A stretch of 16,130 nt of DNA. Source: Rhodospirillales bacterium. GTDB taxonomy: Bacteria > Pseudomonadota > Alphaproteobacteria > Rhodospirillales > JABHCV01. The stretch spans positions 1-16,130 of the forward strand of contig JADHSW010000047.1 of assembly GCA_016776705.1 (NCBI GenBank), given 5' to 3'. Positions within the stretch are counted from its first letter, which is position 1; every line of letters starts with the position of its first letter. Made by a program: the position numbers and the translations under genes. The notes below the pieces were generated by a model, which saw only the letters and a program-made list of their open reading frames with translations, searched no databases and was not told where the DNA came from. Shown in pieces: positions 1-7,240 of the stretch.

Positions 1-284
1 CGTGAGACACAGATTAAATGTTGACCACCCACCTCTTCCAATTTTTGAAGCCAACCTCCAAAGGTATTTATGTCGGGTTTTGATCCCCGATCTTGTACCT
101 CTACAATGGTAATTGTTTCTCTTGGCTTCTGCCCTGAACGAATAACTACATCACATTGTCGGGTCCGCCCACTTCCCGAACTGATAACGGGTAAATTTAC
201 ATCATGTTCAACAACTGAATCTGGAGCTATAGATTGCTCAATTGCGTGAACTAAATGCTCTAAATCTTTCCCATCATTTTTCAT
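1..284 (-). CDS. PD-(D/E)XK restriction endonuclease-like protein, 3' end missing
   Basis: A minus-strand frame opens with ATG at 284 and runs without a stop to the window edge, giving 94 N-terminal residues. Near the middle are RQCDVVI and, about 20 residues on, TIVEVQDR. A D followed by E-x-Q/K on adjacent strands is the active-site layout of restriction-endonuclease-like folds (Mrr-type), and the following QHLICVS fits a core strand of that fold. Gln stands where Lys is more usual. The ATG overlaps the stop of the upstream gene by one base (TAATG), so the two are translationally coupled. The DNA is AT-richer than the rest of the window, as in acquired defence-type islands. The fold call is from motifs only; substrate and system are unknown. 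Confidence 0.6.
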   Translation of the reverse strand, partial: MKNDGKDLEHLVHAIEQSIAPDSVVEHDVNLPVISSGSGRTRQCDVVIRSGQKPRETITIVEVQDRGSKPDINTFGGWLQKLEEVGGQHLICVS

Positions 285-565
285 TAGATAATTTCGCCCG
301 GAATTTTTAACAGTGGTTCAAATTCTCTTCGTAAAGTTCCTTCTTCCCACTGATCGAAAAGCCATTCTTCATTTTCATGCATATTATCTAAAGCTGATTC
401 CAGTCTTTTATTTTCTTGTTCGGTAAGATTGCCCTTTTCAATCAACCTCGCCCAAAGTCTGTGGAATCTAAAAGCATCATTACTTTTAACTCGCAATTCG
501 TTGATGAACCCCTGCTGCTCATCAGGAATAAGAAAAAGAAGATGCTCAATTTTTGAATTAAATTT
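284..565 (-). pseudogene. 3' remnant of an unknown gene cut by the IS element
   Basis: The minus-strand frame is open from the IS border at 565 to the TAA at 284-286, leaving 93 residues. Beyond the border the frame stops inside the IS at 575-577, so the natural start is missing. The only internal start of any length is a TTG at 496, with no convincing ribosome site, which would give a 70-residue product. The visible protein is charged and mostly helical, rich in Glu, Arg and Trp, with no family I recognise. It is the upstream partner of the nuclease-like gene, with TAATG coupling. On the far side of the IS there is no good start codon in the matching frame (a GTG at 1324 lacks a clear ribosome site and would overlap the tolC-like gene). 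The 5' end may therefore have been deleted rather than merely separated. Confidence 0.6.
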
Positions 566-583
566 GGGGCTGTCCTAGATAAC
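566..583 (+). repeat. Left terminal inverted repeat of the IS
   Basis: GGGGCTGTCCTAGATAAC is matched perfectly by the reverse complement of 1266-1283. It forms the left end of the IS, where transposase is expected to bind. Confidence 0.92.
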
Positions 584-600
584 ACATAAAAGGTGTTATC
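578..600 (+). promoter_or_regulatory. Hairpin over the transposase ribosome-binding site
   Basis: GATAACAC (578-585) and GTGTTATC (593-600) form a perfect 8-bp stem with a 7-base loop, directly abutting the ATG at 601. The likely ribosome site AAAGG (589-593) lies in the loop and first stem base. A transcript entering from outside the IS could fold this stem and mask initiation, as known for other transposases such as IS10 and IS50. The regulatory effect is inferred. Confidence 0.5.
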
Positions 601-1266
601 ATGGTCAGTATGAGAAAGAGCCGATTAAGTGTCTACAAACAAGATCGTCTTATCGAACATTTTGTGTCTGGATCTACGGCGCGAACTGCAACCTCTCTGG
701 TTGGTGTAAACAAGTCTACAGCCGCCTATTTTTACCACCGTCTTCGCGAGATTATTGTTTTAGAAATTGAACAAGAAAGTCATGAAGTTTTTGATGGTGA
801 AATTGAAGTCGACGAAAGTTATTTTGGGGGCCGCCGCAAGGGAAAACGTGGTCGCGGTGCCGCCGGTAAAACTCCAGTGTTTGGCCTGTTAAAGCGAGGA
901 GGCAGGGTCTACACGAAGATTATACCCGATGCTTCGTCCGCAACCTTGCTCCCTATCATTGAACGAAAAGTCATACCTGATAGCATCGTTTATTCAGATT
1001 GTTGGCGGGGCTACAACGTGCTGGATGTATCTGACTTCAAGCACTTCCGGATCAACCACTCCAAACTTTTTGCAGACAAGAAAAATCACATCAACGGCAT
1101 AGAGAACTTTTGGAACCAGGCGAAGCGTCATATGCGTAAATTCAACGGTGTTCCCAAGGAGCATTTTGGGTTATTTTTGAAGGAATGTGAGTGGCGTTTT
1201 AATAACAGTGACCCATCAACTCAATTGTTGCAGTTAAGACAATGGGTTAGGAGCTATTTGAGGTAG
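601..1266 (+). CDS. IS1595-family transposase
   Basis: This 221-residue protein catalyses cut-and-paste or copy-type movement of the surrounding IS. A short N-terminal helical DNA-binding region (about 1-60) precedes an RNase H-like DDE core. The expected acidic residues are Asp71 (in EVDESYFGG), Asp133 (YSDCW) and Glu168 (NGIENFW), followed by Lys175, the DDE+K pattern of the IS1016 group. A basic stretch RRKGKRGRG follows the first Asp, as usual in this family. The start at 601 has AAAGG seven bases upstream; an ATG at 610 is an alternative. The frame is intact and full length for the group, and the stop shares a base with the right terminal repeat. Confidence 0.93.
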   Translation: MVSMRKSRLSVYKQDRLIEHFVSGSTARTATSLVGVNKSTAAYFYHRLREIIVLEIEQESHEVFDGEIEVDESYFGGRRKGKRGRGAAGKTPVFGLLKRGGRVYTKIIPDASSATLLPIIERKVIPDSIVYSDCWRGYNVLDVSDFKHFRINHSKLFADKKNHINGIENFWNQAKRHMRKFNGVPKEHFGLFLKECEWRFNNSDPSTQLLQLRQWVRSYLR

Positions 1267-1283
1267 TTATCTAGGACAGCCCC
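1266..1283 (+). repeat. Right terminal inverted repeat of the IS
   Basis: GTTATCTAGGACAGCCCC is the exact reverse complement of 566-583 and marks the right end of the IS. Its first base is the last base of the transposase stop codon. Confidence 0.92.
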
Positions 1284-1305
1284 TTAATTTTTTTGTCAGA
1301 CTTGG

Positions 1306-2658
1306 ATGGGCCGGGAGCTTGCACTTGTGAGGTTACCCTTCCGCCCCGTTAACATTCAGCTGTCACTTATTGCCCTGTGTACGGGCTGCCTTTTGATTGC
1401 GCCGACTGAAGGCCTTGCCAAGGCCCTGGAAAAAGAACTGGCGGACTTCATCTACCTGCATCCGCTGGTGAAGGCGGGAAAATCTGCGACCCAGTCAGCA
1501 GAACAGGGAGTTCGACAATCCAAGGCGGGCTACTTGCCAACCCTGCAGGCATCCGCTGCTGCCGGTCCGGAACACATCGACAACCCGACGACTCGAGCTA
1601 CGGAAAAGGATTGGTCACGCGTCATGCAGACAGCATCGCTGACCATGACCCAGAATGTCTTTAACGGTTATCTGACCCACTCGACGGTCAGAACAGCCCG
1701 ACTGAACAAGTCGCTTGCCCACATCACCCTTGAAGGCACATTGCAGAACACCTTGTTTGAAGGGACGTCCGCATATGTTGATGTATTGCGTCAATATCGA
1801 CTGGTGCAACTTGCGCGTGGCAATGAAGCGACCATTCAGCGCCAGTTGAACCTTGAAGACGAACGTGTGCAACGCGGCTCAGGCATCGCCGTCGACGTGC
1901 TGCAGGCAAAATCACGACTGCAAATCGCCAAAGAACGCCGAGTCACCTTTGAAGGCGCCCTTGAAGACGCGGTCAGCCGCTACGCACAGGTTTTCGATCA
2001 TGCACCTGACATCGAAGCAATGGTTGATCCTGTGCCACCGGTGGAAATGATCCCCAGTGAACTCGTCAAAACGATCGAGATCGCCATTCAGGAAAATCCG
2101 GCAATTTCCAACAGCGCCATCACAGTTGAAATGACCCGTGAACGCCGCCGCACCGTATTGTCCGAGTACGCGCCGGTTGTTGATGTTGTGAGTTCAGCCA
2201 ACGTCGAGAAGCATAATGCCGGGACACTGGGAATGCGGCGCGACTATTCGGTCCAGGTACAGGCAAACTGGAACCTGTTCACCGGTTTTACGACCAGTGA
2301 AAGCCTGAGCCAGGTCGCTTACGATTACGGAACCAGTCGTAACAACCACGATCAGACCATCGACAAGGTCATCGAGCAGGTGAGGCTTTCATGGCAAGCG
2401 CTGTTGACCGCCCGCTCGCGCCTTGAGCTTTTGGAAAACGCCGTCAATATTGCATCGGAAGTTTTCATCTCGCGAAAAAAATTGCGCGAAGCGGGAAAAG
2501 AAACAGTGATCAACGTTCTTGATGCGGAAAATGAAGTTTCGAATGCCCAGATCAACTTCACAGCCGCCTCTTACGATGAGCGGTTGGCTATTTATCAGTT
2601 ATTACTATCCATGGGACGGCTAAATCCGTCTCATCTGAAACTGGCGATGAACGAATAA
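1306..2658 (+). CDS. TolC-family outer-membrane efflux/secretion channel protein
   Basis: A protein of 450 residues, normal for the TolC family, expected to form the trimeric outer-membrane and periplasmic tunnel of a type I secretion or efflux system. A signal peptide is visible (hydrophobic core about 18-33, likely cleavage after the Ala-containing stretch near residue 40). Mature sequence shows two related helical halves, with strand-like segments such as SLTMTQNVFNGY and VQANWNLFTGF at the typical TolC beta-barrel positions, and an NVLDAENE helix near the C terminus. The ATG at 1306 has no ribosome site, whereas a GTG at 1327 follows GGGAG (1313-1317) at good spacing and gives a neater signal peptide. 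The IS ends only 22 bases upstream, so the original promoter is probably displaced. No ABC transporter or membrane-fusion partner is present here. Confidence 0.85.
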   Translation: MGRELALVRLPFRPVNIQLSLIALCTGCLLIAPTEGLAKALEKELADFIYLHPLVKAGKSATQSAEQGVRQSKAGYLPTLQASAAAGPEHIDNPTTRATEKDWSRVMQTASLTMTQNVFNGYLTHSTVRTARLNKSLAHITLEGTLQNTLFEGTSAYVDVLRQYRLVQLARGNEATIQRQLNLEDERVQRGSGIAVDVLQAKSRLQIAKERRVTFEGALEDAVSRYAQVFDHAPDIEAMVDPVPPVEMIPSELVKTIEIAIQENPAISNSAITVEMTRERRRTVLSEYAPVVDVVSSANVEKHNAGTLGMRRDYSVQVQANWNLFTGFTTSESLSQVAYDYGTSRNNHDQTIDKVIEQVRLSWQALLTARSRLELLENAVNIASEVFISRKKLREAGKETVINVLDAENEVSNAQINFTAASYDERLAIYQLLLSMGRLNPSHLKLAMNE

Positions 2659-2662
2659 AGCG

Positions 2663-3055
2663 CTATCCATCCACTCTTTGCTGCCAAAGTTCCCTGATCT
2701 GATCTGATAGAGTCATCGGATCGAATGGTTTTGCGATCACGCCCAGGGCCCCAAGTTCCTTGAAGCGGGCAACTTCCGCTTCCATTACTTTCGCGGTCAT
2801 GAAAATCGCTGGCGTCTGTTCAAATCCGGGTATTTTTTGCAAAGCCTTAAAAGTTTCCGGACCATCCATTCCCGGCATCATGACATCGAGTAAAAACAAG
2901 TCAGGGATGAATTCCGGCGCTGCCGACAAGGCCTCCTCACCGTCTCCGCACGTTCTGACCGTCAAGCCGCCAACGGCCTCAAGAGCCATTTTTGCAACTT
3001 CCTGAATATCGACTTCATCTTCTACATGAAGGATTTTATTTAAGTTTCCGCTCAA
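2663..3055 (-). CDS. Single-domain CheY-like response regulator
   Basis: This 130-residue protein is a receiver domain with no output domain, so it should act through protein contacts after phosphorylation. All key residues are present: acidic pair Glu12-Asp13, phospho-acceptor Asp57 (LLDVMMPGMDG), Thr87 (FMTAK) and Lys109-Pro110. The start is TTG at 3055, supported by AAGGAG at 3064-3069 eight bases upstream. It lies 61 bases after the exported protein gene on the same strand and may share its transcript. Its 3' end meets the tolC-like gene tail to tail with a 4-base gap. The cognate kinase cannot be told; two kinases lie further right. Confidence 0.9.
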   Translation of the reverse strand: MSGNLNKILHVEDEVDIQEVAKMALEAVGGLTVRTCGDGEEALSAAPEFIPDLFLLDVMMPGMDGPETFKALQKIPGFEQTPAIFMTAKVMEAEVARFKELGALGVIAKPFDPMTLSDQIRELWQQRVDG

Positions 3056-3063
3056 AACCCGCT

Positions 3064-3069
3064 CTCCTT
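3064..3069 (-). promoter_or_regulatory. Ribosome-binding site fixing a TTG start
   Basis: AAGGAG on the minus strand, eight bases before the TTG at 3055, is the best ribosome site near the receiver gene and decides its non-ATG start. Confidence 0.7.
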
Positions 3070-3116
3070 AAAAAATCATACTATAAAATTGGAAGTTTTC
3101 CGTGCTCTGTCCAGCT

Positions 3117-4430
3117 TTAATTTATCGCGTATTTTGCCAACATCATTTCCCTTGGACTGACCCAGGGGAAAATAGGAAGAGATCCACCGCCATATAGCCG
3201 GACAACGCCGTGATCCATATCTGGAAATCCGCCCCGGGAATCATCGAAACCCCTTATTTCCAGAACGGTTGATTGTGGGCTTACGCCAACAGGATTATTC
3301 CTGCGCCAAACAAATGTTGGATTATCCATCGGCCTTCCTTCAAAGGGTACGACGATCCTGTTAAAGGTCTCAATCGGCGGGCCATACAGTGCATCGAAAT
3401 AGGACACCACATCCTTCAATCCGGCTTTAAGAAAAAGGGCGTGGGCATGGGTCAGTTTTTTTCCATCATAACGAACAATAGCCTGAGTGCCCCTGTACGT
3501 GTCGCTGTGAGTCTCAAAATAAGCCCCCAGGTGTTCTGGCCATGTCATGGACTGAGAACAAAAAAGCACATGTCCATTCTGTTTCCCGATACAGGTTCTT
3601 TTTGTTCCTGCAAAAGATGCCCCTATCGCCATGGATTTCCCCATTTTCAAGTCGGCATCCGCAGGCGCAGCCCTAACCACCACTTTTTCGACAACGCTTG
3701 GCCGGAGAGACGGCAATGAAAAAACCGCTTCTGTCTTGTCTTTATCTGGTTCAGCAGACGCCGCCGATGAGGGAGGTGAGACAACCATTGATTCCGGAGG
3801 GGCTGAATTGGGTATAGAGGAAATTTCTTTTGATGGGTCGGGCTTTTCTTTTCCTGGAAAAAACATCTTGAGTTTAATTGGAATATCTTGAATTTCGACA
3901 CCTGAACCAGGTAGTTCCCCCTTATCGTCCGCGATAACAGCAGAAATTTTTTCCGGCTTTGTCTCTACCTCTTCCTTGAGAATTTCGGGAGCGGTTTTTT
4001 CTGTTTTATCATCTTGTTGTGCCTCAACCGGTTCTTCATCCTGTTTCGTTTGTTCTGGCTCGCTGACAGTTGTCTCCGGTTCCTTCACTATGGGGGCAGG
4101 CAAATCTATAACGACTTTTGGCGTTCCTCGCCGGCTGGGTTCATTCAGGCTCTCCCGAACCCATGTCTTTAACGAATAGACTTCATGGGTCAGTATTTTT
4201 GGGACCAAGGACAGATACCTACGGGCATAAGACATTAAATCCGCCCCAACATGCGCCTCGTCCTCTGACATTTCTGAAGCACTGCTTTGCGAATTTTCAC
4301 TCATCACAGCAGACCCCTGCTGCGTTTCCGTCGTCTCATCTGAGCTGGAAAAAGCGAGACTTGAAATGCTCAAAAGGAAAATTGCAATGACCGGCAACAT
4401 TCTCGAAACAGAAAGGGACAAAGCGGGCAA
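3117..4430 (-). CDS. Exported protein with Pro/Glu-rich spacer and unknown C-terminal domain
   Basis: I do not recognise this family. From the TTG at 4430 the product is about 437 residues. Residues 1-28 form a signal peptide or membrane anchor (hydrophobic core MLPVIAIFLLSISSLAF). Residues about 95-260 are a low-complexity spacer rich in Pro, Glu, Lys and Ser. About 265-437 form a compact C-terminal domain with two cysteines (280 and 291) that could pair, and many aromatic and Gly residues. The layout recalls periplasm-spanning proteins with a rigid spacer. The frame also opens at GTG 4502, but a perfect TATAAT at 4477-4482 lies inside that extension. AAAGGAG at 4442-4448 precedes the TTG at 4430 by 11 bases, so I favour 4430; ATG 4400 is a third option. 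A receiver gene follows 61 bases downstream. Confidence 0.7.
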   Translation of the reverse strand: MPALSLSVSRMLPVIAIFLLSISSLAFSSSDETTETQQGSAVMSENSQSSASEMSEDEAHVGADLMSYARRYLSLVPKILTHEVYSLKTWVRESLNEPSRRGTPKVVIDLPAPIVKEPETTVSEPEQTKQDEEPVEAQQDDKTEKTAPEILKEEVETKPEKISAVIADDKGELPGSGVEIQDIPIKLKMFFPGKEKPDPSKEISSIPNSAPPESMVVSPPSSAASAEPDKDKTEAVFSLPSLRPSVVEKVVVRAAPADADLKMGKSMAIGASFAGTKRTCIGKQNGHVLFCSQSMTWPEHLGAYFETHSDTYRGTQAIVRYDGKKLTHAHALFLKAGLKDVVSYFDALYGPPIETFNRIVVPFEGRPMDNPTFVWRRNNPVGVSPQSTVLEIRGFDDSRGGFPDMDHGVVRLYGGGSLPIFPWVSPREMMLAKYAIN

Positions 4431-4476
4431 AATAATAAAGTCTCCTTTCCTATGGTCAGTAAACGGTAAGCTAGGT

Positions 4477-4482
4477 ATTATA
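4477..4482 (-). promoter_or_regulatory. Candidate -10 box (TATAAT) of the exported protein gene
   Basis: A consensus TATAAT on the minus strand would start transcription near 4470, giving a leader of about 40 bases before the TTG at 4430. The -35 region (about 4500-4505, TTAGTG) is poor, so this is a moderate call. Confidence 0.4.
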
Positions 4483-4588
4483 GAAAATGGTTTATATCTC
4501 ACTAAGAATTCCAGGATATAAGGCTTTTCTGCAATGCTGATTTTCGTGATCCCCGGTGTTTCCCCCCCCTGTTTCCATTGATATATTT

Positions 4589-6001
4589 ATGACTTTAAAA
4601 AACACCCGCGATCTTTCCAATGAAGAAGTTCCCTCTCAGGAAAGACGGGAAAAGAACCCACGATTTGACGCCAAAAATCTGATTCGAATTTTAGAAGTAT
4701 CATCGGACATTGTCTGTATCTGCCGTGATGGCGTTATTACAGATGTAAATTCCGTGGCCATTAACCTTTTAGGTGCCGGCGTTGAGGAAGGGATTGTCGG
4801 CAAACCCTTCGCTGATTTTCTGGCGAGCGAATATTCCACCGCTATTGATGATTTTATTGATATTCTGGCGCAAGAGGATGATCCCTTCCCGGCCAAACTG
4901 ATCGCCCTGGACGGCAACGAAATCGGCGTCAATATCAACTTATTCAAGGCCCGCGAGATAAATGGGGAATATGCCGTCATCCTGGCCCGCGATGTCACAC
5001 ATCAGGTGCGTATGTCCGAAGCAATTCACCGAAGCGAGGCCAGATACCGGAAACTGGTGAACAATGCCCTGGACCTGATCTGCACCTGTAACAATGGCAA
5101 AATCAACTATATAAACGAAGCGGGCATTGCCATGTTGGGGATTAATAATTCCAGCGAGGTCATCGGCAGGCATATCGCGGATATTTTCCACCCGGATTAT
5201 TACGAGATATTCACTGAAAATCTGAATTATCTGGTATCCGAGGATACGTTGTTTCCAACCCGCCTTATAAGGTCAGATTCCACGTATCTTGATGTAGAGG
5301 TTGATGTTAATATTTTCGATATTTCCGCCTCTAACCTGATGATTGAAGCCAGGGATATCACGGAACATAATCAGGCTGTTGAAGCCCTTTATCAGGCGAA
5401 CAAAAACCTTGAGAAAAGAGTCGAAGAACGCACCCGTGAACTGACGGAAGAAATCAACCTTCGTAAAGAGGTTGAGGAAAAGCTGCGTCATACCGCCACT
5501 CATGATGGACTGACAGGCCTTCCCAACCGCGGTCTTTTTATCGACCGCATTCATTCCGCCCTTGCCAGAGGAAAACGGGAGAACGAAAAATTCGCCCTCT
5601 TGTTTATCGATCTTGATGGCTTCAAGGCCATAAATGACACCCTTGGCCACGAGGCCGGAGACAAACTGCTGATTGAGGCGGCAAACAGAATTTCCGCTCA
5701 TATCCGCGAAACTGATACGGCTGCGCGATTTGGCGGCGATGAATTTGTTATCTTGTTGAGCGATATTTCCGGTCAGGCTTCTGTAAAACTATTTGCCGAA
5801 AAAATATCTGAATATCTTTCCGCACCCTATCCGATAGGCACAGCCCAAGGCGAAATTAGCGCCAGTATCGGCATTTCCCTATACCCCGATGACGCCAGCG
5901 AGAGTGATCCCCTTCTACAGGCCGCAGACGAGGCAATGTACAGAGTCAAAAAAGAAGGACGAAACGGTTTCCGCTTCGCCTCGGAAGAAGTCCCGGACTG
6001 A
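4589..6001 (+). CDS. Diguanylate cyclase with two PAS domains (PAS-PAS-GGDEF)
   Basis: Soluble enzyme expected to make cyclic di-GMP from two GTP. From the ATG at 4589 it has 470 residues: PAS domains at about 29-140 and 150-260, a coiled coil at about 265-300 (NKNLEKRVEERTREL), and a GGDEF domain at about 305-465. The catalytic signature is an intact GGDEF (382-386). Asp341 in IDLDGFKAIND is the expected metal ligand, and RETD (373-376) sits five residues before the signature, the spacing of the product-inhibition I-site. No EAL domain or membrane segment is seen; the PAS domains are presumed cytoplasmic sensors, cofactor unknown. The frame also opens at GTG 4556, across a run of eight C; neither start has a clear ribosome site. 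It converges on the HD-GYP gene with five bases between. Confidence 0.92.
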   Translation: MTLKNTRDLSNEEVPSQERREKNPRFDAKNLIRILEVSSDIVCICRDGVITDVNSVAINLLGAGVEEGIVGKPFADFLASEYSTAIDDFIDILAQEDDPFPAKLIALDGNEIGVNINLFKAREINGEYAVILARDVTHQVRMSEAIHRSEARYRKLVNNALDLICTCNNGKINYINEAGIAMLGINNSSEVIGRHIADIFHPDYYEIFTENLNYLVSEDTLFPTRLIRSDSTYLDVEVDVNIFDISASNLMIEARDITEHNQAVEALYQANKNLEKRVEERTRELTEEINLRKEVEEKLRHTATHDGLTGLPNRGLFIDRIHSALARGKRENEKFALLFIDLDGFKAINDTLGHEAGDKLLIEAANRISAHIRETDTAARFGGDEFVILLSDISGQASVKLFAEKISEYLSAPYPIGTAQGEISASIGISLYPDDASESDPLLQAADEAMYRVKKEGRNGFRFASEEVPD

Positions 6002-6006
6002 AAAGG

Positions 6007-7074
6007 CTATTCCGGGTCCGCGTGTTCCTTGCGGATTACCAGTATTTCATCCAATGCATCATTAAAATGACGAACAAGGTCAGGGTCAAAGTGACTGCCT
6101 GAATTTTCGTTTATAAATTCTACAGCCTTTTCCACCGTCCAGCTCTTCTTGTATGGACGCTCGGATGTAAGAGCATCAAACACATCACAGATGCTTGATA
6201 TCCTTCCTTCGATAGGGATTTCCACATTTTTCAAACCTTGCGGATAGCCTGTCCCGTCCCATTTTTCATGGTGTGTCAAGGCGATGGCATGAGCCATTTT
6301 CATGATACCGAACTCATGTACGCCGATAATATCTGCACCTATTTCCGAATGGGTTTTCATGATTTCCCACTCGTCTGGCTCAAGCTTTCCGGGCTTGAGC
6401 AGAATGTTGTCTGGAATTCCGATTTTCCCGAGATCATGCATGGGACTGGCGTGCAGGATTTGTCCGGCCGTTTCTTCATCAAGCCCTGCCTGAATAGCAA
6501 GACAACGGCAGCTCTTTGACATGCGGATAACATGCATGCCGGTTTCATTATCACGATATTCACCCGCACGACCCAAACGGCGGATCAGTTCCAATCGAGA
6601 GTCCTGCAATTGCTGGGTGCGTTCCATGACCTTGGCTTCCAGAACTTCCGCCTGACGGCCCCTTTCATTATATAAAAAGCGCACCTCCAGCATATTGTAG
6701 ATGCGGTTTATGACTTCGGCCCTGTCAAAGGGCTTGGTAACAAAATCTCTGGCGCCACACTTTAGGGCGCGAAGGCGGGTTTCCATATCCTGCTGGGCAG
6801 TCAATACAAGAACGGGCATGTAATCGTCCAGGAACGTGTCTCGCAACTGATCCATAACTTCAAAGCCGTCCATATGCGGCATTTGGATATCGAGCAGAAT
6901 GACATCGAATTTTTCCCGCTCCTGCATTCCAAGAACCTCGCGCGGATCCGTGGTGCTTGTTACATTGGTGAACCCTTCCACTTCCAACGCCATCTCAAGC
7001 AATTTGACGTTGGTTGGATTATCGTCAACGATCAGGATTCCTGCACCCTGGTATTGTTCTTTATTTTTATCCAT
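6007..7074 (-). CDS. Response regulator with HD-GYP c-di-GMP phosphodiesterase domain (RpfG-like)
   Basis: A protein of 355 residues: receiver domain (1-130), a coiled linker (about 135-165), then HD-GYP (about 165-345), the RpfG arrangement. The receiver keeps Asp17-Asp18, phospho-acceptor Asp62, Thr92 and Lys114-Pro115. The phosphodiesterase part keeps ETGMH (177-181), His213-Asp214 (MHDLGKIGIP), HHE (268-270) and DGTGYP (273-278), so it should hydrolyse cyclic di-GMP. Start ATG at 7074; AGGA lies 12 bases upstream and AAGGG touches the start, so the ribosome site is not ideal. A leader hairpin (7089-7108) sits just upstream. Tail-to-tail with the diguanylate cyclase, it is an obvious functional opposite. 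Its kinase is unknown. Confidence 0.93.
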   Translation of the reverse strand: MDKNKEQYQGAGILIVDDNPTNVKLLEMALEVEGFTNVTSTTDPREVLGMQEREKFDVILLDIQMPHMDGFEVMDQLRDTFLDDYMPVLVLTAQQDMETRLRALKCGARDFVTKPFDRAEVINRIYNMLEVRFLYNERGRQAEVLEAKVMERTQQLQDSRLELIRRLGRAGEYRDNETGMHVIRMSKSCRCLAIQAGLDEETAGQILHASPMHDLGKIGIPDNILLKPGKLEPDEWEIMKTHSEIGADIIGVHEFGIMKMAHAIALTHHEKWDGTGYPQGLKNVEIPIEGRISSICDVFDALTSERPYKKSWTVEKAVEFINENSGSHFDPDLVRHFNDALDEILVIRKEHADPE

Positions 7075-7088
7075 CCCTTGATGACATC

Positions 7089-7108
7089 CTTTCTGACTGG
7101 CCAGAAAG
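7089..7108 (-). promoter_or_regulatory. Small leader hairpin before the HD-GYP gene
   Basis: CTTTCTG (7089-7095) and CAGAAAG (7102-7108) form a perfect 7-bp stem with a 6-base loop, 14 bases before the start codon at 7074. It could position or limit access to the ribosome site. There is no direct evidence for a role. Confidence 0.3.
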
Positions 7109-7157
7109 CCTCATTTTGTTTCATTAATGTTAGCCGGATCAAAGCTGAATAAGCAAA

Positions 7158-7188
7158 ATAAATCCCGGCGATCAAGACCGGGATTTAT
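7158..7188 (-). terminator. Rho-independent terminator of the paaK-like gene
   Basis: ATAAATCCCGG (7158-7168) and CCGGGATTTAT (7178-7188) form a perfect 11-bp stem with a 9-base loop. On the minus strand the stem is followed by TTTTGCTTATT, a usable U-rich tail. It lies 52 bases after the stop of the paaK-like gene and separates it from the HD-GYP gene downstream. Confidence 0.75.
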
Positions 7189-7240
7189 ATTCAACAATCT
7201 GATTTGGCACCATCATCGACAGAAGTCAGAGGCGACTACT

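Larger units (their letters stand above)
566..1283 (+). mobile_element. Complete IS1595-family (IS1016-like) insertion sequence
   Basis: The element is 718 bp, bounded by perfect 18-bp terminal inverted repeats (566-583 and 1266-1283, GGGGCTGTCCTAGATAAC and its complement) and encloses one transposase gene. Size, GGG-starting ends and transposase type fit the IS1016 branch of the IS1595 family. That family normally makes 8-bp target duplications. Here the flanks are TTAAATTT (558-565) and TTAATTTT (1284-1291), matching 7 of 8. This is either an aged duplication or two unrelated AT-rich flanks. The right repeat overlaps the last base of the transposase stop codon. Both ends and the reading frame are intact, so the element could be active. 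Confidence 0.92.

Noticed and set aside
1257..1290. Outward-facing promoter in the right end of the IS (TTGAGG ... TAATTT)
   Set aside because: The spacing is about 22 bases and the -10 is poor; not a credible sigma-70 promoter.
3273..3719. Plus-strand frame of 148 codons inside the exported protein gene
   Set aside because: No ribosome site and no recognisable domain. The opposite strand has a signal peptide, spacer and ordered domain.
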